Assembly: GCA_020630195.1 (NCBI GenBank)
Contig: JAHDBV010000014.1
Coordinates: 1-64,000 of the forward strand
Direction: 5' to 3'
Source of the DNA: Acidimicrobiales bacterium
GTDB taxonomy: Bacteria > Actinomycetota > Acidimicrobiia > Acidimicrobiales > SZUA-35
DNA: 64,000 bases
Of this stretch, positions 17,685 to 25,979 are shown in pieces. Below the pieces are notes generated by a model, which saw nothing but the letters and a program-made list of their open reading frames with translations, was not told the origin of the DNA and did not search any database. Position numbers and translations under genes: made by a program. Positions within the stretch are counted from its first letter, which is position 1. Each line of letters begins with the position of its first letter.

Positions 17685-18629
17685 TCAGGGCAGCGGCGGC
17701 AGGTGCCGACCGCAGATGGGCCACGGTTGCGGACCGCGCTCTTCCCAGAGCCACAGCGCCATCTGGTCCTGGTCGGCGGGCGCCGCCTGGCTGGGGGCCA
17801 CTCCGACGAGATCGTCGCGACCGTGACGGGCGGCGAGGTCGTCCCAGGTCGGGCGCCAGAACTGGTAGGCCCCGTGATAGCGGCCCGACGGATCGATCAC
17901 GTCGTAGCGGTTGGTCGACTCGCACTGGCGGAGGGCCCACCACTGTTCCTCGGTGGGTCCGGTGGCGGCCGCGGTCGTCGTCGTGGTCTCGGGCGCCGCC
18001 GTGGTCTCGGTTCCGTCGCCGCCGGGAGCCGTCGTCTCCGGCGCGGCGGTCGTCTCGGGGGCGGCCGTGGTCTCCGGGGCCGCGGTGGTCGCAGGGGCGG
18101 CCGTGGTGGTCGGCGCGGCGGTCGTCTCGGGTGCCGCCGTCGTCTCGGGTGCGGCCGTGGTCACCGGCGCCGCGGTCGTCTCGGCGGCGGTGCTCGTCTG
18201 AGGCGCCGCGGTCGTCGAACTCGTGGCCGGGGCGTTCACCTGGGTGGTGTCGGTCGGCTCGATCGTGATGGTCACGGTCGATGCGGGCGCATCCGTGGTG
18301 TCGACGAGGGCGTCGAGCTCGGCGGAACTCCGAGCGCCGGGTTCGAGCAGCTCGCCGATGTCGTCGGTCTGGAGCAGCTCGGCGTCGCTCTCGACCTCGG
18401 TGACCGGCGCGGCCTCGACACTCGTCGCCACCTCGCGGGCCACGGCGTCGCCGCCCTCGGGCGACGCGACGACCACGTCGCCGCCGCCACCACCGCCGAG
18501 CAGCAGCGCCGGCACGGCGGCCACGCTGACGGCCGCGCAGATGAGAAGCCCTCGACGGTTCGCAGGTGCGGGCCGCAGCCCGCGCGCACCGGGATCGGAG
18601 CCGAAGCCCACGCCCTCCAGGTCACTCAT
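17685..18629 (-). CDS. resuscitation-promoting-factor-like transglycosylase
   Basis: 314-aa envelope protein. A transmembrane or signal segment (about 28-45) is followed by a 90-residue low-complexity linker of ETTAAP-type repeats (about 138-222). The C-terminal Rpf/lysozyme-like domain has catalytic Glu237 in RQCESTNRYDV and the conserved YHGAYQFWRPTWDDL stretch. Rpf enzymes cleave peptidoglycan and stimulate regrowth. The linker would project the domain through the wall. TACGGT (18638-18643) ends eight bases before the ATG, indicating its own leaderless promoter inside the TatD-rsmA run. Confidence 0.88.
   Translation of the reverse strand: MSDLEGVGFGSDPGARGLRPAPANRRGLLICAAVSVAAVPALLLGGGGGGDVVVASPEGGDAVAREVATSVEAAPVTEVESDAELLQTDDIGELLEPGARSSAELDALVDTTDAPASTVTITIEPTDTTQVNAPATSSTTAAPQTSTAAETTAAPVTTAAPETTAAPETTAAPTTTAAPATTAAPETTAAPETTAAPETTAPGGDGTETTAAPETTTTTAAATGPTEEQWWALRQCESTNRYDVIDPSGRYHGAYQFWRPTWDDLAARHGRDDLVGVAPSQAAPADQDQMALWLWEERGPQPWPICGRHLPPLP
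17968..18215 (-). repeat. coding 18-bp repeats of the Rpf linker
   Basis: Imperfect tandem 18-bp units of GCCGCCGTCGTCTCGGGT type encode ETTAAP hexapeptides in the Rpf-like protein. Copy number is likely to vary between strains, and the tract is prone to assembly error. Confidence 0.75.
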
Positions 18630-18688
18630 CAGGGGGAACCGTATGATCCTCCGTCACGAAACCGCAACATCCGAGCGTGGTCGCGGAC

Positions 18689-19447
18689 TCACACTCCGTA
18701 GAAGCGATGTGCGTTCTCCCAGGTCACGGCGGCCACGGATTCGACAGAAATCCCACGCAGCGTTGCCAGAAATTCTCCGATCAGCGGCACATTCGCCGGT
18801 CGGTTGGCTTTCCCCCGGTGCGGGACGGGGGCGAGGTAGGGCGTGTCGGTCTCGATCATCAGCCGGTCGAGCGGAACCAGCTCGGCCGCCTCACGCAGCT
18901 CGGTGGCCGAGTTGAACGTGACGATGCCCGACAGCGAGATCCAGGCCCCCCGCTCGAGCGCGGCCTCGGCGTCGGCCGGACCACCGGTGAAGCAGTGGAA
19001 GACCGTGTGCTCGGGCATGCCACAGCTGTCGAGCACGTCGAAGGTGTCGTCGAAGGCCGAGCGGGAGTGGATCACGAGCGGCAGATCCCGCTCCAGCGCC
19101 AGACCGATCTGCGCCTCGAACACCGTTCGTTGCACGTCTCGTGGCGAATGGTCGTAGTGGTAGTCGAGGCCACACTCCCCCACCGCCATCACGGCCGGGT
19201 GGTCGAGCAGGTCGACGAGGCCGTCGAGCCCGTCCTTCGCATCATGGGGATGCACGCCGGCGGTCGCCCACACGCCGTCGAGATCGACGGCGCACTCGGC
19301 GGCCCGACGGGAATCGTCGACGGTGCACCCGACCGTGACCATCGCGTGCACCCCGGACGCCCGGGCCGCGTCGACCACGGCGGCGGCCGGGTCGTCGAGG
19401 CCGTGGATGTGGCAGTGGTTGTCGAACCAGCGGAGCTCGCTCATCAT
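18689..19447 (-). CDS. TatD family metal-dependent hydrolase
   Basis: 252-aa TatD-type DNase of the amidohydrolase superfamily. Metal ligands are His11 and His13 in DNHCHIH, Glu in VGECGLDYHY, His in LVIHSR, His in FHCFTG and Asp in METDTPYLAP (family mapping). The two adjacent ATG codons at 19447 and 19444 are both possible; the first lies four bases after the metG stop, so the genes are co-translated. It is probably involved in DNA repair or quality control, the usual assignment. Confidence 0.93.
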   Translation of the reverse strand: MMSELRWFDNHCHIHGLDDPAAAVVDAARASGVHAMVTVGCTVDDSRRAAECAVDLDGVWATAGVHPHDAKDGLDGLVDLLDHPAVMAVGECGLDYHYDHSPRDVQRTVFEAQIGLALERDLPLVIHSRSAFDDTFDVLDSCGMPEHTVFHCFTGGPADAEAALERGAWISLSGIVTFNSATELREAAELVPLDRLMIETDTPYLAPVPHRGKANRPANVPLIGEFLATLRGISVESVAAVTWENAHRFYGV

Positions 19448-19451
19448 CGAC

Positions 19452-20975
19452 TCACTCGTCCTCGGCGACGGCGTCGAGCCTCGGGAACAGCGGCTTGCCC
19501 TTCGAGACGGTGCCCCCACCCGGGTACCCACCCCAGGCCGCGGCCTCGGGCAGGCGCTGGTCGGCGGGCGAGCCCTCGAGACCGATGCGCTCCCAGATCA
19601 CCGGGGTCGTGGTGGTGAGTGCGGGTGAGGCGAGCACGGCGGCGAGCCGGAGGACTTCCAGGGCGTCGCCGAGCACGGCCGCCACCTCGGGGGTGCCGGC
19701 CTCCATCTTCCACGGCTCGTGCTGTTCGAGGTAGGCGTTCGTCTCACGGATCAGGCGCCACGTGGCCTCGAGGGCGACCGACGGCTGGAACGCGTCCCAG
19801 GCGGCGGCCGCGTCGGCGTAGCTCTGCGCCGCCACCGCGGCGAGTGGGCTGTCGGGCTGCGGGGCGGGCCCGATCCCGTCACACTTCTTCGCCACGACGG
19901 TGGTGACGCGGTTGAGCAGGTTGCCGAGGTTGTTGGCGAGATCGCTGTTGTACCGGCCGACCATCGAGGCGTGACTCACGTCGGAGTCGCTGCCGAAGGG
20001 CACGTCACGCAGGAGGTAGTAGCGGGTGCCGTCGAGCCCGAGATCCTCGACCAGCTGGGCCGGGGTGATCTGGGTGAGGCCGGTCTTCGACATCTTCTTG
20101 CCCTTGAGGAGCAGGAAGCCGTGCACGTGGACCGAGGCGGGCGGTTCCTCACCGGCGGCCATCAGCATCGCCGGCCAGTAGACGCAGTGGAAGCGGAGGA
20201 TGTCCTTGCCGATGACGTGATGGGCGTGGGGCCACCACTCGGCGAAACGCTCGTCGTCGACGCCGTAGCCCATGGCCGTGGCGTAGTTGATGAGGGCGTC
20301 GTACCAGACGTAGAAGACGTGGCCCTCGTCCCAGGGCACCGGCACGCCCCAATCGAGTGAGGAACGGGTGATCGACACGTCGTCGAGGCCCTGCTTCACG
20401 ATGCCGAGGGCCTCGTTGCGCTTGCCGTCGGGCACGACGTTGCCATCGGCCGTGAGCCACTCGGTCAGGCGCTCTTCGAAGGCGGACAGCTTGAAGAAGT
20501 AGTTGTCCTCCTCGAGCCACTCGGCGGGGCGTTCGTGGATCGGACACCGGTTGCCTTCGAGCAGGTCGTCCTCGACGTAGTACGCCTCACACCCGACGCA
20601 GTACCAGCCGGCGTAGGTGCCCTTCTCGATGTAGCCGTTCTCCTTGGCCTTCGCGAGCAGGGCCTGGGTGGCGGCGTGGTGACGGGGCTCGGTGGTGCGG
20701 ATGAACTCGTCGTTCGTGATGTCGAGCAGATCCCACGCCTCGACGAAGCGGGCCGAGGTGGTGTCGGCCTGCTCGAGCGGCGTGACGCCGTTCTCCTCGG
20801 CCGAGCGCGCGACCTTCAGTCCGTGCTCGTCGGTGCCGGTGAGGAAGAAGGTGTCGTCACCGAGGAGGCGGTGCCAGCGGGCGATCGCGTCGGCCGTGAC
20901 GGTGGTGTACGAGTGCCCGAGGTGGGGCGCGTCGTTCACGTAGTAGATCGGTGTCGTGATGTAGAAGCGTCCCAC
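19452..20975 (-). CDS. metG: methionyl-tRNA synthetase
   Basis: 507-aa class I synthetase charging tRNA-Met. The HIGH motif is HLGH (18-21) and the KMSKS motif reads KMSKT near 293. The zinc-knuckle insertion contains WYCVGCEAYY and CPIH, so the fourth ligand position is His rather than Cys. No C-terminal dimerisation/tRNA-binding domain is present, as in many actinobacterial MetG proteins. The start is GTG, and TAGCCT ends six bases upstream (20982-20987), fitting a leaderless mRNA heading the metG-TatD unit. Confidence 0.96.
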   Translation of the reverse strand: MGRFYITTPIYYVNDAPHLGHSYTTVTADAIARWHRLLGDDTFFLTGTDEHGLKVARSAEENGVTPLEQADTTSARFVEAWDLLDITNDEFIRTTEPRHHAATQALLAKAKENGYIEKGTYAGWYCVGCEAYYVEDDLLEGNRCPIHERPAEWLEEDNYFFKLSAFEERLTEWLTADGNVVPDGKRNEALGIVKQGLDDVSITRSSLDWGVPVPWDEGHVFYVWYDALINYATAMGYGVDDERFAEWWPHAHHVIGKDILRFHCVYWPAMLMAAGEEPPASVHVHGFLLLKGKKMSKTGLTQITPAQLVEDLGLDGTRYYLLRDVPFGSDSDVSHASMVGRYNSDLANNLGNLLNRVTTVVAKKCDGIGPAPQPDSPLAAVAAQSYADAAAAWDAFQPSVALEATWRLIRETNAYLEQHEPWKMEAGTPEVAAVLGDALEVLRLAAVLASPALTTTTPVIWERIGLEGSPADQRLPEAAAWGGYPGGGTVSKGKPLFPRLDAVAEDE

Positions 20976-21048
20976 GGGTTCAGGCTACCGAGGCGGCCCG
21001 ACGCACCTCGTCCGATTCCGGGCTCGGCGGATCGCTACGGTTCGCCGC

Positions 21049-21600
21049 ATGCCGACCTTCGAGGATCGTCCGAACACCGCCCTGCTGGTGATCGACGTGC
21101 AGAACGACGTCGTGGCCGCCGCGCACGAGCGCGACTCGGTGGTGGCCAACATCGCCTCCCTCGTCGAGCGGGCCAGGGTCTCGGGCACCCCCGTGGTGTG
21201 GATCCAACACGACGACGACGAGTTGCCGCACGGCACGACCGGCTGGGAGCTGGTGCCCGAACTCGTGCCGACCGACGACGAGGCGGTGGTCGGCAAACAG
21301 CACCGCGATGCGTTCGAGGCCACGACCCTCGAGGCCGTCCTGGCCGACGCCGGTGTCGGGTCGTTGGTCGTCACGGGCGCGCAGACCGACTTCTGCGTGC
21401 GATGGACCCTGCACGGGGCGCTGACCCGGGGCTACGACACCGTGCTCGTCTCGGATGCGCACACGACGGACGATCTCTCGGCCTACGGCTTGCCGACGGC
21501 GGCCGACATCATCCGCCACACCAACCTCTTCTGGAGTGCCGGCCTCGCGCCCGACCGCACGAGCGGCACCGCGACGGCGGCCGAGGTGACCTTCGCCTGA
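21049..21600 (+). CDS. isochorismatase-family cysteine hydrolase
   Basis: 183-aa isochorismatase-fold hydrolase with a complete catalytic triad: Asp16 in VIDVQND, Lys83 in VVGKQH and Cys116 in GAQTDFCV. The family covers nicotinamidases, isochorismatases and carbamoyl hydrolases, and the substrate cannot be told here. TACGGT (21036-21041) is seven bases upstream of the ATG without a ribosome binding site. It is divergent from metG (73 bp apart) and converges on rmuC. Confidence 0.88.
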   Translation: MPTFEDRPNTALLVIDVQNDVVAAAHERDSVVANIASLVERARVSGTPVVWIQHDDDELPHGTTGWELVPELVPTDDEAVVGKQHRDAFEATTLEAVLADAGVGSLVVTGAQTDFCVRWTLHGALTRGYDTVLVSDAHTTDDLSAYGLPTAADIIRHTNLFWSAGLAPDRTSGTATAAEVTFA

Positions 21601-21615
21601 TCGGGCGACGGTCGC

Positions 21616-22803
21616 TCAGACGACCTCGCGCAGTGCCGGACGGGCCGGGCCGGGCTCGTTCAGCTCAGCCGGTTCACGATCCCGGATCGCCTCGAGGCGA
21701 TCGAGCGACTTCTCGAACTGGCGGGTGCGGGTGCCGTCGACCTCCTCGTAGGCCCGCTGGGCGGTGGTGAGCGCACGGCCGACCTTCGCGACCTCGCCCT
21801 GGTAACGGACCCACTGGTCACGGAGCCCCGCGAGGGCGGCGAGGATCTCGTCGGAGCGGCGCTCCACCCGGAAGTTGTCGACGGCCTGGCGGATGACGGC
21901 GAGCACGGCGAACAGCGTGGTCGGGGAACACAGCACGACCTTGCGACCGAGCGCCACGTCGATGAGCTCGGGGTCGTGCTCGTGCACGAAGGCGAAGACG
22001 GCTTCGTTCGGGATGAACAACAGCACCTGGTCGACCGTGCGGGTGGGGTCGATGTAGTTGCGGTCGGCGAGCTCCTTCACCCGGGCCCGCACGTCGCGCT
22101 TGAAGCCCTTGGCGTGGGCCTCCCGGTCGGCGCCCTCGCTCTGGAGCCACCGGAGGTAGTTGTCGAGCGGGAACTTGACGTCCATGTGGACCTCCCGCCC
22201 GTGTGGAAGGGGGAAGGTGAAGTCGGGGATGCCGCCACCCTCGACACCCTTCTGCTTCACGTAGCTCACACCCTCGACGAACCCGGCGGCCCGGAGCACG
22301 TCCTCGGCGAGGCGTTCACCCCACTGCCCACGGGTCTTCTGCGAGGCGAGCGCCTCGGTGAGGGTCTGCGTGGTCGACTGGAGATGCCGGGTGACGGCCA
22401 CGGCCTGCTCGAGCCCGGTGGCGAGGCGGCCATGCTGTTCGGCCCGTTCCGACTGGAGCGAGGTGACGAGATCGGCGACACGCTTCAGCTCGGCACGCAC
22501 CTCCTGGGTGTCACGCGTGACGGTCTCGCGTTCGCGCTCGATCACCATCTTCCCGGCGTGGAGCTGGTCGCCGAGCTTCGACGAGGCCATCGACACGACG
22601 GTGTCGACCGTGTGGTGCACCTGGGCGGCCTGCTCAGCCCGGACGGCGGCCACGGCGTGTTCGATCGCGGCGGCCCGATCGGCCTCGGCCTCGACACGGA
22701 GCCCGTCGGTGAGACGACGGACGGCGGCGAGGGCGATGACGCACACCATGCCCACGACGAGCACGGCGATGACGACGACGGACAGCAGGACGGCGGGTTC
22801 CAT
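21616..22803 (-). CDS. rmuC: DNA recombination protein RmuC
   Basis: 395-aa RmuC. An N-terminal transmembrane helix (about 3-28) is followed by a coiled coil and the conserved nuclease-like core (KTRGQWGERLAEDVLRAAGF, IPDFTFPLPHGREVHMDVKFPLDNY, FIPNEAVFAF). It limits recombination at inverted repeats in E. coli (family knowledge). ATG at 22803 is preceded by TAGGTT and seven bases, so I prefer it to the in-frame TTG three codons upstream. Confidence 0.93.
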   Translation of the reverse strand: MEPAVLLSVVVIAVLVVGMVCVIALAAVRRLTDGLRVEAEADRAAAIEHAVAAVRAEQAAQVHHTVDTVVSMASSKLGDQLHAGKMVIERERETVTRDTQEVRAELKRVADLVTSLQSERAEQHGRLATGLEQAVAVTRHLQSTTQTLTEALASQKTRGQWGERLAEDVLRAAGFVEGVSYVKQKGVEGGGIPDFTFPLPHGREVHMDVKFPLDNYLRWLQSEGADREAHAKGFKRDVRARVKELADRNYIDPTRTVDQVLLFIPNEAVFAFVHEHDPELIDVALGRKVVLCSPTTLFAVLAVIRQAVDNFRVERRSDEILAALAGLRDQWVRYQGEVAKVGRALTTAQRAYEEVDGTRTRQFEKSLDRLEAIRDREPAELNEPGPARPALREVV

Positions 22804-22864
22804 ACCCCGCAACCTAAATCGGCGGTGTGACAGCGAACGCGGATGGCGGTCGCTCCCCCACCAA

Positions 22865-22922
22865 AAGTGCCCGAAAAAGTGATCGACCCCGGGTTCCGGG
22901 CGATGCCGGAACCCGGGGTCGA
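22865..22922 (-). terminator. strong intrinsic terminator of the 50-aa ORF
   Basis: Perfect 17-bp inverted repeat (22883-22899 with 22906-22922, 6-nt loop). On the minus strand it is followed by CACTTTTTCGG, a five-U tract. It lies directly downstream of the small ORF 22946-23098 and upstream of the rmuC promoter. Confidence 0.85.
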
Positions 22923-22945
22923 CCGGGGAGAACGGAGGGTGTGGG

Positions 22946-23098
22946 TCAAAGCGAGGCGCGGGCGTCGAGACGGGCCCGATCCAGCTGCATCACGGCGGTC
23001 ATGCGCTCGCCGAGCGGGGCGTCGGCGGCACGGAGATCTTCACGATGGTTCCACGCGGCCAGGAGGTGTTCGAAGCGGGTCTGCTGCGTTGCGGTCAT
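22946..23098 (-). CDS. hypothetical 50-aa protein
   Basis: ORF beginning MTATQQTRFEHLLAAWNHRE, with GC-rich third codon positions like its neighbours. I do not recognise the family, and no membrane segment or Cys motif is present. The segment EHLLAAWNHREDLR is predicted to be an amphipathic helix. Support for a real gene comes from the intrinsic terminator placed 24 bp after its stop and from CACGAT ending six bases before the ATG. No other gene explains that terminator. It could be a regulator or a conserved hypothetical; no function is assigned. Confidence 0.55.
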   Translation of the reverse strand: MTATQQTRFEHLLAAWNHREDLRAADAPLGERMTAVMQLDRARLDARASL

Positions 23099-23162
23099 GC
23101 CCCCATCGTGAGTCGAATCCCTCGGGAGGTGTCACCGATCTCACGCCGATACCGACGGGTCT

Positions 23163-23179
23163 ACAGTGGGAACCACTGT
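23163..23179. promoter_or_regulatory. palindrome over AsnC/Lrp promoter and start
   Basis: Perfect inverted repeat ACAGTGG-GAA-CCACTGT. It covers the last five bases of the TACAGT -10-like hexamer (23162-23167) and the first two bases of the GTG start at 23178. The position suits a self-repression operator for the AsnC/Lrp protein it precedes. Confidence 0.6.
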
Positions 23180-23621
23180 GATCGACGACATCGACCGCCG
23201 AATCATCCGCGTCCTCGAACGAGAGGCCCGGATCACCAATGCCGCCCTGGGTGCACGGGTGGGCCTGTCGCCCAACGCGACCGGCGTCCGGGTGCAGCGC
23301 CTCGTCGACCGCGGCGTCATCACCGGCTTCGGCGCGCACCTCGACATGGGTACGCTCGGCCGGCCGATGGAGGCCATCATCGACTGCTGGCTCCGCCAGC
23401 CCGACGAGCGGGATCCGATCGCCGATCTCGTCGCCGATGACGACCGTGTCGTCGAGGCGATCCACATCACCGGCAACGTCGACTTCCGCCTTCGCGTGTT
23501 CGTCGAGTCGGCCGAGGATCTCAACGATCTCCTCACCGCACTGCGGACCTCGGCCGGCGTCAGCCAGACCGACACCCACCTCGTGTTGCAGCGACTGTCG
23601 ACTCAGGCCGCGCCGAGCTGA
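23178..23621 (+). CDS. Lrp/AsnC family transcriptional regulator
   Basis: 147-aa regulator. The N-terminal winged helix-turn-helix (residues about 3-50, DDIDRRIIRVLEREARITNAAL, SPNATGVRVQRL) is followed by a RAM-like effector/oligomerisation domain (about 60-140). It normally responds to amino acids (family knowledge). I choose GTG at 23178; a GTG four codons earlier (23166) would lie inside the TACAGT hexamer. Its 3' end overlaps the convergent PLP decarboxylase gene by 19 bp, so antisense interference between the two is possible. Confidence 0.88.
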   Translation: MIDDIDRRIIRVLEREARITNAALGARVGLSPNATGVRVQRLVDRGVITGFGAHLDMGTLGRPMEAIIDCWLRQPDERDPIADLVADDDRVVEAIHITGNVDFRLRVFVESAEDLNDLLTALRTSAGVSQTDTHLVLQRLSTQAAPS

Positions 23622-24931
23622 GCCCACACCTCGAGCGCGGCGACGACCGACACATCGATGTCGTCCGCCGTGGTCGCCCAACCCGACACGCTGAACCGCA
23701 TCGCCCGACGCCCCTGCCAGGTCGTGGCGCCCGCCCACATCCGACCGTCGGCCTGGATCGCCGCCACGACCGCATCGGTCGTCTCGTCGTCGCCGAAGGA
23801 CACGAGCACCTGATTGAGCGCCACGGGAGCGAGCACCTCGGCGCCACCGGCACCGAAACCCTCGGCGGCGCGGCCGGCGAGATCACAACAGCGGTCGACG
23901 AGATCGGCCACACCCGTACGACCGAGCGAGGCCAGCGCCGCCCACACCTCGATCCCCCGCGCCCGCTGCGACATCTGCGGGCCGAGGTGCATCAGGGCCC
24001 GGTCGCCCTCGCCGCCGGTGAGGTAGGCGGCGTCGGTCGAGAACGAGCGACGGAGATCCGCCTCGTCACGCACGGCACAGATCCCGGCGTCGTAGGGCGT
24101 GTTCAGCCACTTGTGGGCATCCGATGCCCAGGAGTCGGCGTCGGCCATGCCCGCCACCAGGTGCCGCCGGCGAGGTGACGCCGCGGCCCACGCACCGAAC
24201 GCGCCGTCGATGTGCACCCACGCACCGGCGGCGCGGAGCTCGGCGACGAGTGGCGCCATGGGGTCGATCGCCCCGGTGTTCACGTTGCCGGCCTGGAGGA
24301 TCACGATCGTGGGCCCGTCGACCACCGGCAGCGCGTCGACCCGCAGGGCGCCCGTCGCGTCGGTCGGGATCCGCACGACGCGGTCTCGGCCGAGACCGAT
24401 CGCCCCGATGGCCTTGTCGACCGAGGCGTGGGCCTCACCCGAGGTCACCACCGTCACCGGCGGCGCGCCGATCAGCCCCTCGGCCACCACGTCGTGGCCG
24501 ACCCGGGCGAGCACGGCATCACGTGCGGCCGTCAGTGCCGTCGTGTTGGCCACCGACGCACCGGCGCAGAAGGTCACCGAGGCCGAGTCGGGCAGGCCGA
24601 GCAGCTCGCCGACCCAGCGGGCGGCGACCGTGTCGAGGATCGAGGCGATCGGCGACATGGCGGGCAGGGCGATGTTCTGGTCCCACTCCCCCGCCACCCG
24701 GGCGGCGGCGGCCGCCGCCGGCAGCGTGCCGCCGGTGACGAACCCGAAGTAGCGCCCACCGGTGGAATGGACGGTGGCGGGCCCACCGATCTCGACGAGC
24801 CGGGCGGTCACGTCCTCGACGGGTTCGCCGACGTCGGCGAGCGGTCGATCGAAGGCGACCCGGGCGGCGGCCACCGCCGCGGCATCGGGGCCGACCCTGC
24901 GGACGGCGGACTCGGACGGTGAGGTGGTCAC
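23603..24931 (-). CDS. PLP-dependent amino acid decarboxylase (group II type)
   Basis: 442-aa fold-type I PLP enzyme of the aromatic amino acid/glutamate decarboxylase group. Evidence is Lys274 in SDAHKWLN (Schiff base), Asp242 in VHIDGAFG and His168 in SGEAHAS (ring stacking). The substrate is probably an aromatic or related amino acid but is not determined. The GTG start lies 10 bp after the stop of a LysR gene transcribed in the same direction, so the two form an operon. It converges on and overlaps the AsnC gene. A cysteine sulfinate or tyrosine decarboxylase role cannot be excluded. Confidence 0.85.
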   Translation of the reverse strand: MTTSPSESAVRRVGPDAAAVAAARVAFDRPLADVGEPVEDVTARLVEIGGPATVHSTGGRYFGFVTGGTLPAAAAAARVAGEWDQNIALPAMSPIASILDTVAARWVGELLGLPDSASVTFCAGASVANTTALTAARDAVLARVGHDVVAEGLIGAPPVTVVTSGEAHASVDKAIGAIGLGRDRVVRIPTDATGALRVDALPVVDGPTIVILQAGNVNTGAIDPMAPLVAELRAAGAWVHIDGAFGAWAAASPRRRHLVAGMADADSWASDAHKWLNTPYDAGICAVRDEADLRRSFSTDAAYLTGGEGDRALMHLGPQMSQRARGIEVWAALASLGRTGVADLVDRCCDLAGRAAEGFGAGGAEVLAPVALNQVLVSFGDDETTDAVVAAIQADGRMWAGATTWQGRRAMRFSVSGWATTADDIDVSVVAALEVWAQLGAA

Positions 24932-24941
24932 GACACGAGCC

Positions 24942-25877
24942 TCACACGTCGACGCCCGGTGTGCGGGGCACGTCGGACGAACGACGCACGGCGTCGGCGA
25001 CGAGCCCCATCCACTCCTCGACACTCGGATGCGTGGGGCGGCCGGCCGGCACGTACCGGTGGATCGCGACGACATCGTCGAGACGGACCCCCGGGACCGT
25101 GACGAGGCGACCGGTCGAGAGACGCGAACCGATCGAACGTTCCCATCCGAGGGCGACTCCGGCCCCCGCTTCGGCGGCGTCGAGCGCCACCTGGTACGAG
25201 GTGAACGACTGCGCGGGACGCCAGTCGTCCGCAGGCGGGTGGCCGAGGTGGGTCAGCACCGCTCGCCAGTCGACCCAACCCGGGTCGTCGTCATCCACGT
25301 CCAGCAGGGCGACATCGCCGAAGTCGGGTGGTGAACCGATCCGGTCGAGCAACGCCGGTGAGCACACGGGCACGACCGCCTCGCTCGCGACGAAGTCGAC
25401 ATCGAAGCGCCGCGACTCCGGTGGGCCGTATTGGAGGGCCACGTCGAACGGGTCGAGACACCGTTCGATGGGCTCACACGAGGACAGCAGGCGGATCGAG
25501 AGCCCAGGATGGCGCTGCTGCAACGTGGCCAACGCGGGCGCGACGAGCTCGGCCGCGAACGACAGGCTCGACAGGACCGTGAAGGTGCCGCCGGCCGCTG
25601 GTCGGCGGATGGCATCGGCCGCCGCACCCAGCTCGCCGAGGGCCGAGCGGACCGAGTCGGCGAAGCGATCGCCGGCGTCGGTGGCCGCCACGTCGTGTCG
25701 ACGTCGTTCGAACAACACCGACCCGAGATCGGCCTCGAGCTCCCGGACCCGACGGCTGACCGTCGCCTGCGACACCCCGAGCTCCGCGGCGGCATGGGTG
25801 AAGCTCCCGAGCCGATGTGCCGCCTCGAACGCGACGAGAGAGGCCAGCGGGGGCAGGGAACGGTCGAGATCAGACAT
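24942..25877 (-). CDS. LysR family transcriptional regulator
   Basis: 311-aa LysR regulator. The N-terminal HTH (about 9-68, LVAFEAAHRLGSFTHAAAEL, VSQATVSRRVRELEADLG) and the two-lobed effector domain are both complete. The sequence is of the GcvA-like subgroup. It shares a 102-bp intergenic region with the divergent DMT exporter gene and precedes the PLP decarboxylase, so both are plausible targets. ATG at 25877 is chosen because family homology starts at LPPLASLVAFEAA. Confidence 0.9.
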   Translation of the reverse strand: MSDLDRSLPPLASLVAFEAAHRLGSFTHAAAELGVSQATVSRRVRELEADLGSVLFERRRHDVAATDAGDRFADSVRSALGELGAAADAIRRPAAGGTFTVLSSLSFAAELVAPALATLQQRHPGLSIRLLSSCEPIERCLDPFDVALQYGPPESRRFDVDFVASEAVVPVCSPALLDRIGSPPDFGDVALLDVDDDDPGWVDWRAVLTHLGHPPADDWRPAQSFTSYQVALDAAEAGAGVALGWERSIGSRLSTGRLVTVPGVRLDDVVAIHRYVPAGRPTHPSVEEWMGLVADAVRRSSDVPRTPGVDV

Positions 25878-25979
25878 ACGGATTCCGGATGGCTCGGGCG
25901 TGAGATCGCAGTCCTCGAGGGGTGCGGCCACACATAGGTTCGCACAAAGCGATGAGCTGCGGTTCGAGGAGGAACGACG

